This document shows positions 1 through 12,340 of a stretch of DNA of 64,000 nt, in pieces. The notes under the pieces are model-generated. The model ran no database searches. It was not told the origin of the DNA and was given only the letters and a program-made list of their open reading frames with translations. The stretch spans positions 124,001 through 188,000 of the forward strand of contig JAMYHX010000003.1 of NCBI GenBank assembly GCA_025529335.1, in the 5' to 3' direction. Position numbers and translations under genes: made by a program. Within the stretch, counting starts at the first letter, position 1. Each line of letters opens with the position of its first letter. Origin of the DNA: Rhizopus sp. PT2906. Its lineage: Eukaryota > Mucoromycota > Mucoromycetes > Mucorales > Rhizopodaceae.

Positions 1-709
1 TATATTGGAGATAAAAATAGAAGGAATATTACTTTTTCAAAGCGTAAGGCTGGTATTATGAAGAAGGTATATGAATATTCTTTAAATGTATATCCATCAT
101 TCTCATTCTCATTATTATTATTATTATTATTATTTATTCTAGGCTTATGAGCTCAGTACATTGACGGGTACCCAGGTCTTATTGCTCGTTGTCTCTGAAA
201 CTGGTCTTGTCTACACTTTCACAACTGTCAAGCTTCAACCTATTGTAACAAAGCCTGAAGGAAAGAATCTGATTCAGGCTTGTTTGAATACTCCTGACCT
301 AGGTCAAGATGAAGAGCATGCTTCTTATGGCCAATCAGTATCAGATGAGGACACAGCCGCAAAATTGAAAGATAAGGGCTCCAAAAGAACCGAGCCTACT
401 TATACACCCTATCAACCACCATCCTACGACTCACCAAATACTTCAGAGATACCTAAGCCATCCCTTGCCAATGCTATTCCTGTTTCAGCACCAAATACCT
501 CCAATTCAAATGCTGTTGGTAACATTCCTCCTATCAACGCAGGTCCTTATGGCTACATGGGCTACTCTCAACAGCCACAAAAGCATATGCAACAACATCA
601 TCATCATCAACAACAACAACAGCAGCAGCAGCAACAGCCATTTAGTCAGTTACCACCAGTTCCCAACTTCAACACAGGATACTGGCATGGTGAAAGAAAG
701 CAAAACTAA
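1..709 (+). CDS. SRF/Mcm1-type MADS-box transcription factor, 5' partial
   Basis: The 5' end lies outside the window. Exons read 1-66 and 143-709; the intron (67-142) carries an ATT microsatellite near 111-134. The first exon encodes the end of the MADS DNA-binding helix (RRNITFSKRKAGIMKK) and continues in frame after the intron into AYELSTLTGTQVLLLVVSET and VYTFTTVKLQP. That is the SRF-class MADS and SAM dimerisation region rather than the MEF2 class. The rest is a low-complexity tail with a short His run and a Gln run (about 590-640) and many Pro/Asn residues, typical of an activation region. Family members bind CArG-like sites as dimers with partner factors. SRF class is clear; orthology to yeast MCM1 is inferred from the motif only. 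Confidence 0.9.
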
Positions 710-775
710 TGGCATCTCACAGACAAAGCAAAAAGAGGAATAACGAATATATAAATAAATACCCCTTTTTATATT

Positions 776-3649
776 TTATTGCTTGTTTTCCAATTGATTG
801 ATTCTTTCCAATAATTCATGAACGAGGCCTTCCAACTGAGCTCTCTTTTCTTGTTCTTCTTGCAATAGCTGTTGGAATTCCTTTCTAACCTTCTCTACCT
901 CATTCTTTGTATGATTTTTTAACTTGGTTTCAAGTACTTCATTGCCACTGTTGTTGCTGACATTAAATCTTGAAGCAATGCTTCGTACGCCAACAGGACG
1001 TGGAGCCTCAGATTCCTCTGTCTCTGATGGCTTTTCTTCTTGTTCCCAAGGCTTACGAACCTGTGTGGGCTTCAACATCTTCTTTGAAATCTCTTCACCC
1101 CCTCCAACAGCAAAAGGTGTAGGGAATTTGGCAAATATAGGCTTCACTGGTTTGGCAGGTGGAGAAGGAGTCGCTTTAGCAGGCTGTTTTTCTTCTTCAG
1201 GTGTCTAAAATAAAAATGTTTGTTTTGGTAACTGTGTGTGTGCGCGCGTCTATCTTATATTTTCACTTACCTCAGCAATCTGTTTCTGCAAAATCTCCGT
1301 TTGACTTGGTTCCGTATTCTTCAATTGAGGTGATCGGCGAGGGACGCCAATACGGGCACGAGTGGGCGTGGTCAACTTGGGTCCACTAGGAAGTATTTCA
1401 ATGCCTTTCTTTTCTTCACTTTGCTCGTCTGTTTCCTTTCCTTCTTCCGTAGCAGAAACTTTTTCTTCTTTTTCTACTTTTGGCTCTACAGCAGCTTCCT
1501 CTTCTTTGCTTTCTGCTACACTTTCTTCAGAGGTGAGCAGTTCAGATTCGACTCTGGGTGTTTCAACTGCAATGTCTCCCTTTTGAACTTCTTCTTTGGC
1601 CTTTTCAACCTGGTCTTCCACGATTTCTCTACTTTCAGGTACCAAAACCTCTTCTGTTTGAGCATTGGTTACTGGAATAACCTCCTCAGCGACTACAGGG
1701 CTTTCCTTGGGCTCTGGAACAGCTGATTCCTCAGAGAGTAGTTCTGCATGTGACGCGGAGGTGTGCGTGCTTGATGCAGTTTCTTGACGTTTAGGAATAG
1801 AAGGAGGAGATGATGTATTATCAGATATAGATTCTGGGCGTGTAGGGATAGTGGGAGGGATTTGAGCTTCAGGAACATCAACTGGAGCAACTGGACTAGG
1901 TGAAGGAATAGAAGATGCACTTGCGACAGAATCTTGTCGCTTAGGTATAGAAGGTGGAGTGCTAGGAGCCGCTTCTTGTTCAGGAGCAGGTGGCTGTGAA
2001 GCAGGTTCGTCAGCAAAAGAAGGTTGGTTTGGAGAAGTAGGCGATTTAACATCAGATTCCTCTTTTACTTCCTCTTTTACTTCTCTTTCGGATGAAGCAA
2101 AAGGCTTGGGAGGAACAGCCATGGATGCATCAGAAAGGACTTGCACAGTGGATGGCCTTGGAGCAGATGACTGGACAGAAAAAGGTCTTGTCGAGCCGCC
2201 AGCTTGCACAGACGCTGGTCTGGCTACAGGTGGTCTTGCCAAAGGTGCATTTGTAAGGGGCTGACGCGTGCTGCGGACGGGTGTAGGTGGTGCAACGGGT
2301 TCCTCATCCAACTCCTTTACGAAATTTGCAGGAAAGACACCAGTCTGTCCCCTCTCATTCTTTCCTTTCCACCAGCCGTCGTCTACGTTTCGATCAAGGA
2401 TCTCAACGTACTCACCTCTTAATAAATTCAGTTCGTCTATAAAAAATACACATGATTATTTTTGCCTTTTTTTTTTTTTATTGATAATGAACCTATACCT
2501 TCGTTATCAGCATTGTAAGGATGCAAGACAATAGCTTTGCCAACTATAATATGACAAACATAAGCTTCACAGTTTTTCACTGAACGATTCAAACTTACAT
2601 GGTTTAGGTTTTTCAACAATTGGTTTTTCCTCTTTTTCTTCTTCTTCTTCTGTCTTGGGAGCAGCAGCAGGAACTGGAGGAACAGCAGCAACAGGTGTTG
2701 GTTTTGGCTCTTCAGTAGCAGCAGGCTCTTCCTGTTTGACAGGTGCTTTCTTTAATCCAGGAAATCCGCCAGCAAGTAAGCTCCCAATGCCTCCCTGCTT
2801 GACACCGTAAGCCGCAAGCTTAAAGCCACCTTTAGCTGTGAGAGTTTAATGAATGCTTTTTTTTTTTTTTGACAACTTAATGTACTCACGTCCACTCTGT
2901 TCTTCATTACTCGTCGCTTGAGGCTTTTCCAACACTTGTTTACCCAAATCGGGTCGTCCAGGCATGTCAATATCCTCGACATACTATATGCATAAGGTCA
3001 AACGTCATTTCTGCATCTTCATTCTGGATTAACTTACTTTGATAGGATATTTTCCAACTTTTCCATTCAATTCACCTCGTGCCCAGTGATCATCGATAAC
3101 TTCATATACATTCACAATTCCTCCACGATGTAATGAAATTTCTCCTGGTTCTTGCATTGCATAATCTTCCATAACCCGTGCCATACCAATAACTTGATCA
3201 ACTACTCAAGATGATAAGTAACAAAAAGCGAATAACTTATTACTTGTTTACCTTTATTTTGGTCTTGTTCTTCATCATCATCCGCCTTGTTCTCGTTCTC
3301 TTCTTCTTCCTCTTCCTTTTCTTCTTGCTCTTCAACTGTAGACTGTTCTTCTTGTTTTACATTCACAAACTAAATATATCAATGTTATCATTTTTTTATT
3401 TTTTATTTATAAAAGTATGACTTACGTTACTTGGAAAGTATCCAGAAGTACCGTCCTTCTTTGCACCAACCCACCAGTCAGGGTCAGAGTCATCAGTTAC
3501 CTTAATAACTTCGTCCTTTTCAAAAGAGATTTCGTCTTCTCTTTGAGCTTCATATGGGTGGTGAGCAACAGCTAGTTTGTTATCTATTCATATTCTGTTT
3601 GTAAATACACTTGCTAATTAACGACATTATACACACACACACCTGACAT
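776..3649 (-). CDS. Three-SH3 adaptor protein with proline-rich middle and C-terminal coiled coil
   Basis: Nine exons by splice reading: 3643-3649, 3426-3583, 3252-3369, 3038-3201, 2890-2983, 2599-2835, 2499-2543, 1271-2436 and 776-1204, about 805 aa. The first exon is only 7 nt (ATG TCA G). SH3-1 (about residues 5-58) contains VAHHPYEAQREDEISF and DWWVGAKKDGTSGYFPSNFV. SH3-2 (about 98-152) contains MEDYAMQEPGEISL and HWARGELNGKVGKYPIKYV. SH3-3 (about 262-318) contains VLHPYNADNEDELNLL and GWWKGKNERGQTGVFPANFV. A long Pro/Glu/Ser region follows with repeated PPSIPKRQ-type motifs, then a coiled coil (last about 40 residues). The order 3xSH3, Pro-rich, coiled coil is that of animal CIN85/CD2AP endocytic adaptors; a role in actin patches or endocytosis is inferred. 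It could instead be a lineage-specific relative of fungal Sla1/Bbc1 proteins, although no SHD domain is seen. Confidence 0.85.
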
Positions 3650-4411
3650 AATATTATATTTCTTGTAGAGCAAAAGAAAAAAAAGGAAAGAGAAAACCTG
3701 CCATGAAATTAGGAATAAGCTGGGATTGAATCTGAATTTATGCTTGGAACATGCAATGATCAAACCTTTGTAAACCAAGGTAAACCCTTTCTTTCTGAGA
3801 TATAAAGCAAATGACGGTTAACAGGTACCAGGGGAAAGTTGTAATGTCCATTCTTTAAATACCTTATAAAAGTTGTCATAACGCTCATAGACTTATCATA
3901 ATGCTCGTCTAAAAAGAGTAAATTAATTAATTATCATTCTTTTATTTTCATTGCTTTATGCGAATTGTGGTACGTTTATGTCAAGCATTAGGATTTTGCA
4001 CATGAATAGATTGAAGAGTTATTTAAGCTCAGTAAGGGATTAAATGAGAAAACATACCTAGTAAATAAATCGGATAGAGTCGCTTTACTTAAATAGAGTG
4101 CACAATAAAATCTGGTTCTCCTATTTTTTATCCTTCAAGGAAACATTGGAGAGTGTGAAGATATTAAAAAACTTGTATTTCGAGCAGATTGGAGAGAATA
4201 ATGCAGAAAATGAAGGCATCCTTGCTCCTGGGCTAATAAAAAGATCAAATATGTACGAGATACAAAATATCAGTAATACGACCATGAACAAGGGTGTGCG
4301 AAGCAAAGAAGTCATTATAAATATTGACTTACAAAAAAAAAAAAAGGTTTTTCGTAAAGCAACATGAGGTGCGCTACAGAGGCAATCCGTATACCCACAG
4401 TCCATCTAAGC
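3650..4411. other. Intergenic, no supported gene
   Basis: AT-rich spacer between the SH3 gene and the retroelement fragment. An 89-codon frame on + (4098-4367) ends in an A-run (4333-4345) and has no recognisable domain, so it is not called. The 5' leader of the SH3 gene should lie just above 3650. Confidence 0.5.
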
Positions 4412-6376
4412 TTATTGGTAAAATTTGAAAAGAAAATAACTCAATATGAAATATCCTTTTGGAAAGCTAATAAAGTCATATTCAGGAACAAGTGCGCAGC
4501 TTAAATCTGGTAGTATTGGCAAACCAATAACAACATCATTTTCAAGAGAAAGAGCAAGTGCTTCAAACGTAGGAGATGTGTGAATCAAGTTATGATTATT
4601 ATCACCGTAGAGTATATCTAAAGGATTGTTGGTTGTACCGAAACGTTTACTAGTGGAATCAGAAGTAACAAGTATTACAGAACCAGACACATTTGTGGTT
4701 ATTTTTATATTATATTTATTAACAAAATTAATGCCTATAGCACTGAACGAGGAGCCACTGTCGACTAACGCCATAGTGTTGATATGCTCTATAGTGATAG
4801 TAGCAATTAAAGAAAGGTTAGTATTGTTTAATACATCTTTCTGTGTTTTGTTAACAAATGTTTTATGAGACTTACAGTTGTAATCAACCGGAAAGCCATT
4901 GTCGTCAATGTCCATCATGCTGTTGCTACCAGGGAGCTGGTTTACGTCAGCTGTGGAGGTAGTAACACGAGTGGGTGCTGGAACAGACGAAGAAGCAGAG
5001 ACCAAACAAGCAGAGCGGATTGCTCTGGCGGGGCGGAAGTTGGACTTGTCACGAGGGCATACTGCAGCATGTTCTCTGGACCAAGGAATGTTACCTGTGT
5101 AACGGAAACAAATGTTGGATGATACTGTGCCAGAGCCAGATGGAATAGCAACAGGTGCAGTAAAAGTGCCAGAAGGTTGAGCATGATTGGCCAAAAAATA
5201 CTTGTATATCTTGCATTTCTCCATTGGATGGTTTGCCAAACCGTGTACAGCGCACTGGGACTTATTCTTTGTAGTGCCAGATGTGGAAGACTTAGATGCT
5301 CCAAGGTTCATACCACGTTGGGCATTCTTGGGGTTGTGTTTGGAAGCATCCGTACCTTGAGAAAGAATGCGTGTACCGATGGAAGGACGATTGCTAGCAG
5401 TGACAGAAGGCGAGGGAACAGACCGTGATGTGCTGGGATCATTTTGGCAGACGTTTGAAGGCATGATCATGCGAGCCTTAGCAGCAATCTTGTTGACAGT
5501 ATCTTGCTAATCTCGACTCAGGTTGAGCAGAGAACGGGAAACTCCTTGGCCAAGGAAGACAGGTAAAGCTCGTTTGAAGATGGTTGCAGTACGTATGTCA
5601 TCGTCCCATTTAGCAGCGCGACGGATCCGTTGAAACCTATCTGTGAAGACTTCCACAGATTCAGAGGCTACCATCTTGAGAGACAGCAACTGGCCATGTT
5701 ATCCAGCTCTTGGGCCACGTCTTGAGCTGCGTATGTCTTGATTATGATCTTGCGGACCTCGAGCCAGGTAAGGTTACGTCCTTTTAATGATTCGTTGATC
5801 CCTGTTCATCTTTATAGGGATGAGCCTTTCCCAGTTCTTGTCAAGCTTAAGGCCATTGGATTCAGCGATGAGAGCGAAAGAATCCAAAGGATCTTCTACA
5901 GAATTGTGTATGTTTGCATCCTTTTTCCATTCGCTACCACGCCATTGCCATACAGGAAGATCCGAGGGAATGAGGTGACTCAGTCGGGAGGCAGGTTGTT
6001 GGTAGTCTGGTGAAGGAGAGGAAAATAATGCGTTTGCAATGGAGGATGGACTGCTACAAACAAATCACGCTTCATTCAGGAACAAGATGCAGTTCTTGAT
6101 GCGTGTGGCTTCGTCTTGAAGTGCTGTCAATTCATCACTAGGAGCATTCAAGGCGACACCTCTAGCTAACTTTTGAGTTAGATTCTTCAAGGTTAACCGA
6201 AGGGCTTCGATAGCATCAGTTGATTCACCATCACCAAGTTCAGAAGTAGCCATGGAGCGAGCATCCGTTTCCATGATTTCAGTATTGTCAGAAAAATACA
6301 TCGAGTTATTTTGTACTTGAAGAGGAAGTACGTTTTCGACAGGAGGAGTAGGGATAAAGTTTTTATTATTAGACAT
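4412..6376 (-). pseudogene. Degenerate Ty3-type retrotransposon gag-protease fragment
   Basis: Read from high to low coordinates, pieces of one polyprotein appear in shifted frames. 6376-6065 is an acidic Gag N-terminus starting MSNNKNFIPTPPVEN. About 6000-5700 holds Gag core sequence (WQWRGSEWKKD, then NLTWLEVRKIIIKTYAAQD). 5689-5507 holds ESVEVFTDRFQRIRRAA and VSRSLLNLSRD. 5470-4412 is a 352-codon frame with a poor Cys/His knuckle (CAVHGLANHPMEKC) and a retropepsin active site ALVDSGSSFSAI near the middle. Stops and frameshifts separate the pieces. No reverse transcriptase, RNase H or integrase follows below 4412 and no LTR pair was found. It is a dead 5' remnant; the protease frame alone is still open. 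Confidence 0.8.
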
Positions 6377-7691
6377 AATGAGTTACTTGTTGGTATAATT
6401 TCAATAGTTCAAAGGGTGATAATATGAAAAGTGATAAGAGACAATAAGATACAGTAAGACTGAATTAATTCTTTTTATTGATAAAGAAAGTGGTTCTTAT
6501 TTATACTTTAAGCTTACTGTGGAATTATAGTTGATGTGGGTCTAACAGTTGTTCTGGGGTAGAGTGGTTTAATTAAGGGTTTTTTAGTTTTACTACTGTG
6601 ACATCTGAATCAAGAAATAATGTTATGCACTTATTTTGTTAAAATAAGGATAGGTTTCTTAGCTTCGATAAGCGTGAATCATGCTCGGATACGACACAAC
6701 GATTGATTATTTTTATTTATGAAAAAATTGGAGGGTCATTTATACTAGCTGAGGTCCCTGAGCGTGGAATAAGAGATAGTTATGACCAAGATAGCATTTA
6801 TATTGAACATGGATGAGATGATTCGTCCACTGAACTAAAGCGTCATCAATAGTTATTATATAGATTGATAGCGTATCAGATACAGGTACAATTGTTTATA
6901 ATTCATTTCTAAAGGTTTAAGTATGTCAAAACACGAGAGTATCAAAATATCCGTACAGTTGCCGAAATGGAGACGAAAGATGTGGTACGACCCATCCCCT
7001 GGCTTCGCAGATTCTTCAAGCAGCGAAAGTAGCCCATTCATAAGTCAAGAAAAAATAGAACAATGCGCTTAGAAAGCTATAAAGAGATGTAGAATATAGA
7101 AATGCATTTTATTGTTATTAAAACCACGAATAAAAAAAGCACGGCTCAGAGAACATTGACCACATCTGATGTTGAAATGGAGGCAACTAAGGTTGAATAA
7201 GGAACGACATTCAACTTACAGCCCACTTTGATTTTTTTTTTTTTTTTTGCGACATGATTTTGGTAAAAGATGTATTAATCTTGAGAGGGAGATATACGCT
7301 AAAAAATTTCAAGCTTTGATTGGTTGAATCTCTGACAAACACCCGCTAGCACTTTTTGGGCGTAACAAATGTTGGTATACACGGCAAAAGTTAGCCTAAA
7401 TCTTTATTGGTCCAAACGTTATTTTCTCTGATTCAAGGAGAAGGGCGGTTACGTAAGCGCTATTAAAAAGAAGATAGTGACGAAATAGACCAACCACTGC
7501 AATGAAAAAGTAGAAAATGGCCCTCCATTTGAACAAGGAGGGCATATCTTATTTTCGCTGAGATCAGTGACCAATCAATAAGCTTGACTTACCAAAAGTG
7601 GAAACAAAGGTGTGCATATAGTACTTTCAAGACCCATTTTTTTATGTGTCGACATTTTTTTCTATTATTTATTATGCTCATTTTGTAAATC
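6377..7691. other. Intergenic, upstream of CCR4
   Basis: 1.3 kb without a credible coding frame. It includes an 18-nt T tract at 7231-7248 and presumably the CCR4 promoter. The part next to 6376 should derive from the leader or LTR of the retroelement, but no terminal repeat or primer-binding site could be recognised by eye. Confidence 0.5.
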
Positions 7692-9956
7692 ATGTCTTTT
7701 GATAAAGAAAAGGAAAATGGACCACTAAATAGTAACAGCTATTTCAACCACTCGCTTCACCAAATGTTTAATTCGGGTAATGTTGCTGCAGCATTTACCA
7801 CATCTCCAAGAACTTCGCCTTCTGTAGCCAATTATTCAATGTCAATGTACGGCATGCCTACTACAGCCAATGCTAACGCCAACACCAACACATTTGGTGC
7901 TCGCTTTCCATTACAACCTCAAGCTCAGCCTCTTCTTGGGGGCGCACCAACAGAAGCAGCTACACCTCACTTGGCTCGTCAGTTGCAATATGCGCAAATC
8001 TCTCGACAGTCGTCATCTCCTCACCATCATGCTCGTGCAGCTGCTGCCATGGCTCGTAATACACCTATTTCTACTGCTGTCACTATTACGGATCCAAACG
8101 ACCCCAACAAGTTTGCGAACGGACATGGTGCGTTTAAAACCAAAAAGACAACTACCAGGGCAAACGAAGAAAATCAAACATGGACTTCTTTAGATATGGG
8201 TGGCATGGGACTCAAGAATATTTCATCGGCCATCTGTAACTACAAGTTTTTAACAGCACTTTATATTAACCATAACAACTTGACGTACCTCATGCCTTCC
8301 TTGGCTCAGCTGACTCAATTGAGAGTCTTGGATATCTCTGGTAATAAATTAAGTATGCTCCCACCTGAACTAGGCATGCTTATCAACCTGCGCGAACTGT
8401 TGGCCTTTGACAATAACTTGGTAACTCTACCTACTGAGTTTGGTAATCTTTATCAACTCGAGACATTGGGGCTTGAAGGCAATCCTATCCAAGCAGACAT
8501 AAAGAATATCTTGATCAAGGATGGTACACAAGCTGTTATTATGTCTCTTCGAGAAAATGCGCCAGGTAAGTGAATGTGATTTAAAGGGAGAAAACAAAGC
8601 CAACATCAATTTTTTTTAGTTGGCATGCCTCCTCCTCAAAGGGAATGGGTTCCTGTCGAAGGAGACACTGGTGAAGATGACTCAGGTTCACATAAGCTTG
8701 AAAAAGACAGAGTATCAAGAAAAGTAGTAACCAACGTAAAATAGATAAGTTTTCTGTATTGTGTTACAATATCTTGTGCCGGAAATATGCAACTAGTCAA
8801 GCTTATGGTTACACTCCGTCATGGGCATTAAGCTGGGACTATCGTAAGGAACTGATCTTGACCGAACTCTCTCATTATAATGCCGATATACTTTGCCTTC
8901 AGGTAATAATTATAACTAAACAGTCGAAGGAAATACTAATAGAGCCACATAGGAAGTTGAAATGGGAAATTATGAAGATGAACTAATAGAGCATTTTGCA
9001 AAGGCAGGATATGAAGCCATTTTCTTTCCCAAGACAAGAGCAAAAACGATGACAGAAAAGGAAAGACGCGTAGTCGATGGCTGTGCGACGCTTTATAAGA
9101 CATCAAGGTATAATATTCATAACGTATATTTATGCACGTTTGATTAACAAGGAACAAAATAGATTTAAACTTATTGAACACCAAATGATTGAATACAATC
9201 AAAAGGCTCTTCAACGTTCCGACTTTAAATCGGCAGATATTTATAACCGAGTGATGAACAAGGACAACATTGCAGTACTTTCATTGCTGGAAGATGTTGT
9301 GACTCAGCAACGAGTTTTAGTGGCGAATACACATCTTCACTGGGATCCTTTATTTGCTGATGTTAAACTTGTGCAAATTGGTGTAATGATGGAAGAGATA
9401 CAGAAGCTTGCGAACAGACACTTGAATGAAGGATCAGTCACTTATGGTCATTGTTCTAAATTGCCAACAGTCATCTGTGGAGATTTGAATTCTGCTCCAG
9501 ATTCTGGTGTCTATGAGTTCTTATCTAAAGGATCGGTTGCGCACGACCACGAAGATTTTGGTGATCATTCATATGGAGTATATACCACGGAAGGATTATC
9601 TCATCCATATACACTCAAGAGCTCATATGGAACAACTCAAGAATTGTCATTTACAAATTTTACACCAGAGTTTAAAGGAATTTTAGATTACATTTTTTAT
9701 ACTACAAACACATTGGAAGTGACCTCTGTGTTAGGAAATATAGATAATGAATATCTCTCAAAAGTTATTGGCTTCCCTAATGCACACTTTCCATCAGAGT
9801 AAGTATCTCCTTAAAGTTTAAAATGGATTACTAATACATTAGGATAGTCATATCCCTATTATGGCAGAAATCAAGTATAAACCTAATAACAAAAAAGACC
9901 AAACGAGACCAGCTGATTTTAGTTCTACAAATACAATAAAGAATAATAGACAATAA
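7692..9956 (+). CDS. CCR4: CCR4 poly(A) deadenylase, LRR plus EEP nuclease
   Basis: Six exons: 7692-8565, 8620-8670 (or 8685), 8745-8902, 8953-9107, 9163-9798 and 9848-9956, giving 660 or 665 aa. The N-terminus is Asn/Gln/His-rich. Leucine-rich repeats occupy about residues 170-285 (LTALYINHNNLTYLM, LRVLDISGNKLSMLPPELG, LETLGLEGNPI). The endonuclease/exonuclease/phosphatase domain follows: FSVLCYNILC, ILCLQEVEMGNYEDE, NTHLHWDP, CGDLNSAPDSGVYEFL and finally SDHIPIMAEI, which carries the catalytic Asp-His. This is the catalytic subunit of the cytoplasmic Ccr4-Not complex that shortens mRNA poly(A) tails. The LRR plus EEP order is diagnostic of fungal Ccr4. The second intron has two in-frame donor choices (8671 or 8686). 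Confidence 0.95.
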
Positions 9957-10354
9957 AAAATCTGTAAAAAAAAAAGATAAAAAAATAGCCTCATAATTGA
10001 TAAGAATGGTGTTAATTACCACAAATATTACTAATGAAACCAAAATTATAAAAAAAAAAGATAAAGGTGAGTATATGAACCCCGGTTACCCACGACAACT
10101 GTCAAATAACTACTACAGTTGCCATAGCATTAAAACAAAAGATACTCTTTTATGCAATCCATTTTTTTTTATGCAATGTTTCTGTCCAGAAAAGTGCATC
10201 GACGATTCGTTCAAAGTAACTGTCAAAGACAGTGGCTTGGCGATCGTGCTGGTCAATCGGAGATGAGCACGAAAGGGACAGAAAATGGATTTATAAATGG
10301 CCATTCTTCCCTCTTTTATCTCACCTATTCTTTTTTGAGCTATTCTACACACTT
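9957..10354. other. Intergenic
   Basis: Short AT-rich spacer between two + strand genes. An open frame runs upstream of the next gene from 10232 but its residues look like leader sequence, not protein. No other feature seen. Confidence 0.5.
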
Positions 10355-11464
10355 ATGTTTACAATAACGGATGATATAATTGATCATGCAACCAAGATCT
10401 TAATTGAAGAGTCCAAGGCAATAACAAAAACTGCTGAAAGATTAAAGTCCAATGCAGATACAAAAGAAGGATACTATCAAGCAATTTACCTAATGTTTAA
10501 AGCGCTGGACGCTGGAGGAAAGATTGTAGTGACCGGTGTAGGCAAATCAGGCAAGATCGGTGAGAAAATCGTAGCAACCATGTTGTCAACTGGCACAAGT
10601 GCAACGTTCCTTCACCCTGTCGAAGCACTTCACGGGGATCTTGGTGTTGTTCAGCCAAACGATGTTGTCTTGGCCCTATCCTTTTCTGGAAACACAGAGG
10701 AATTGCTGATATTGTTACCAAGTTTAAAACATCGAAGTATACCCGTCATTGGCCTTGGTGGCAACCCTAACAGTAAGCTTGCAAAAGAGTGCGCAGCATG
10801 GATTGACGGTTACGTTCAATCTGAAGCAGGTGGTTCTCTCCCAGCACCAACATGTTCAACAACAGTGGCATTGGCATTAGGTGATGCCATTGCCCTAACA
10901 CTGGCTAAGCTTTGCGGATTTACTACCGATGGTTTTGCGCTAAATCATCCAGGAGGGTCACTTGGTCGTCGACTGTTACTCAAAGTATCCGATGTTTGTA
11001 TTGACCCTGTTAAAGTGGCCTGTGTAACCCCTGAAAGCTCGCTAAACATTGTTATCATGGAAATGACAAAGTATCCTCAAAGTTCGGGTGTCATTGTCCT
11101 CGCAGAAGACGAAGAAGAAGAAGAAAGATTATCAGAAGAGATGAGTGACAGCTTTTACCCTTCGCCTCCATTATCTGCCGCTTCCTCTGTTATTGAAGAT
11201 AGTCGACCTAGCAAGATCGCTGGCATTGTCACACATGATGATATCCACAGAATCTTGAAGTCTAAAGAATCCAGAAATGATATATTTGATATTTGTGCAG
11301 CAGATATCATGACACCGAACCCTTTTGTTTTTAATGAAGATGCTCTTGCCTCTGAAGCCTACACATATATGCTCAAACATAATATACCACTTTTACCTAT
11401 TGTCAGTAAATCTAATGGCTGGACTGGCATCGTCACATTGAAGGATCTACAAGAGCTATTCTAG
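10355..11464 (+). CDS. KpsF/GutQ-type sugar-phosphate isomerase (SIS plus two CBS domains)
   Basis: Single exon, 369 aa from the ATG at 10355. The frame is open from 10232, but the extra 41 residues are Trp/Phe-rich and precede the point where family similarity begins. The SIS domain (about residues 35-170) shows GGKIVVTGVGKSGKIGEKI, FLHPVEALHGDLGVV and LALSFSGNTEELL. DGFALNHPGGSLGRRLL (around residue 197) contains the His expected in arabinose-5-phosphate isomerases. Two CBS domains follow, with a Glu-rich and Ser-rich insert between them, ending GWTGIVTLKDLQELF. In bacteria the enzyme converts ribulose-5-P to arabinose-5-P for Kdo synthesis. Fungi make no Kdo, so the physiological substrate here is unknown. 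Absence of introns is compatible with old bacterial ancestry but does not prove it. Confidence 0.9.
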   Translation: MFTITDDIIDHATKILIEESKAITKTAERLKSNADTKEGYYQAIYLMFKALDAGGKIVVTGVGKSGKIGEKIVATMLSTGTSATFLHPVEALHGDLGVVQPNDVVLALSFSGNTEELLILLPSLKHRSIPVIGLGGNPNSKLAKECAAWIDGYVQSEAGGSLPAPTCSTTVALALGDAIALTLAKLCGFTTDGFALNHPGGSLGRRLLLKVSDVCIDPVKVACVTPESSLNIVIMEMTKYPQSSGVIVLAEDEEEEERLSEEMSDSFYPSPPLSAASSVIEDSRPSKIAGIVTHDDIHRILKSKESRNDIFDICAADIMTPNPFVFNEDALASEAYTYMLKHNIPLLPIVSKSNGWTGIVTLKDLQELF

Positions 11465-12340
11465 AAAAACATTGTTATTTATTTTATTTGTACATTAATA
11501 ATTTATAATTACTTACATTATTATTAAAATGATAATAGCCTACGTTTGTTGTAGATTAATATAATAAGGACCTTATGTCGTTTTGATAACGGATGATACA
11601 GGAATGCATGGATTATATGTAGTAAGGTTTGAAAGCAGAGCTATGATAGAATTCTATAGTTCAAGATTTATTAAGGAGTATGCTTCTTATTGTAATCCCA
11701 TTGCTCGGTTATTTTTTATAAAGAGAAGCTTCTGTTTTACGCGGTACCATGTAATGGATCAGGGGGGTAAATAAGACAGTTCCCCATTGGCTAATACAAA
11801 GAAATCTGTAACCAAAGAAAAAGAGATATTATCATGTGACATAACGTATTCTATGCTCAACTAAAACATTAATATTAAGTGTCTGTTTTCAAACTTCTTT
11901 TATTGAGAAACTTAACTGTAACCAAGAGGGCCAATAGTGGCCAAACATGACCGAAATGTAAAATGAAACTGACAAATTCCCTCCAGTGCTGAGCAACAGA
12001 CGAGATAATCTGGATTGAGTTAAAAAAGGTCAAGAACATACGAAATAAAGAGGGGAATAAAGCTTGACGGGCGTGGGCAATAAGTATACATTCATGACTC
12101 TATAGTAGGAGCATGTTCTCATCTTTTGATCTACAAAAAAGATCAAGGTAATACAAGGGTTTCAATAACACTCATGTCATTTTCATTGTATGCGTGTGTG
12201 CCTGTGTGAGCTTGTGTACGTGCACAGTCAAAAAAGTATAAATAAATGATTTACATAGAAGCAACCTCCCTTTTTTCTTCTTTTCCTCACTTGTTCGTAT
12301 TTTTATTCTCTCTTGTTATATATAATATACGCTTGCCAGT
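11465..12340. other. Intergenic
   Basis: 876 nt without a credible gene. It should contain the 3' end of the isomerase transcript and the promoter of the P5B ATPase. A TG/GT-rich patch lies near 12190-12222. Confidence 0.5.

Noticed and set aside
4098..4367. 89-codon frame on +
   Set aside because: Ends in an A tract, no domain, no splice context, next to a decayed retroelement.
10232..10354. N-terminal extension of the isomerase from an upstream start
   Set aside because: The extra residues (Trp/Phe/Leu-rich) are unlike the family and the first family-like residue follows the Met at 10355.
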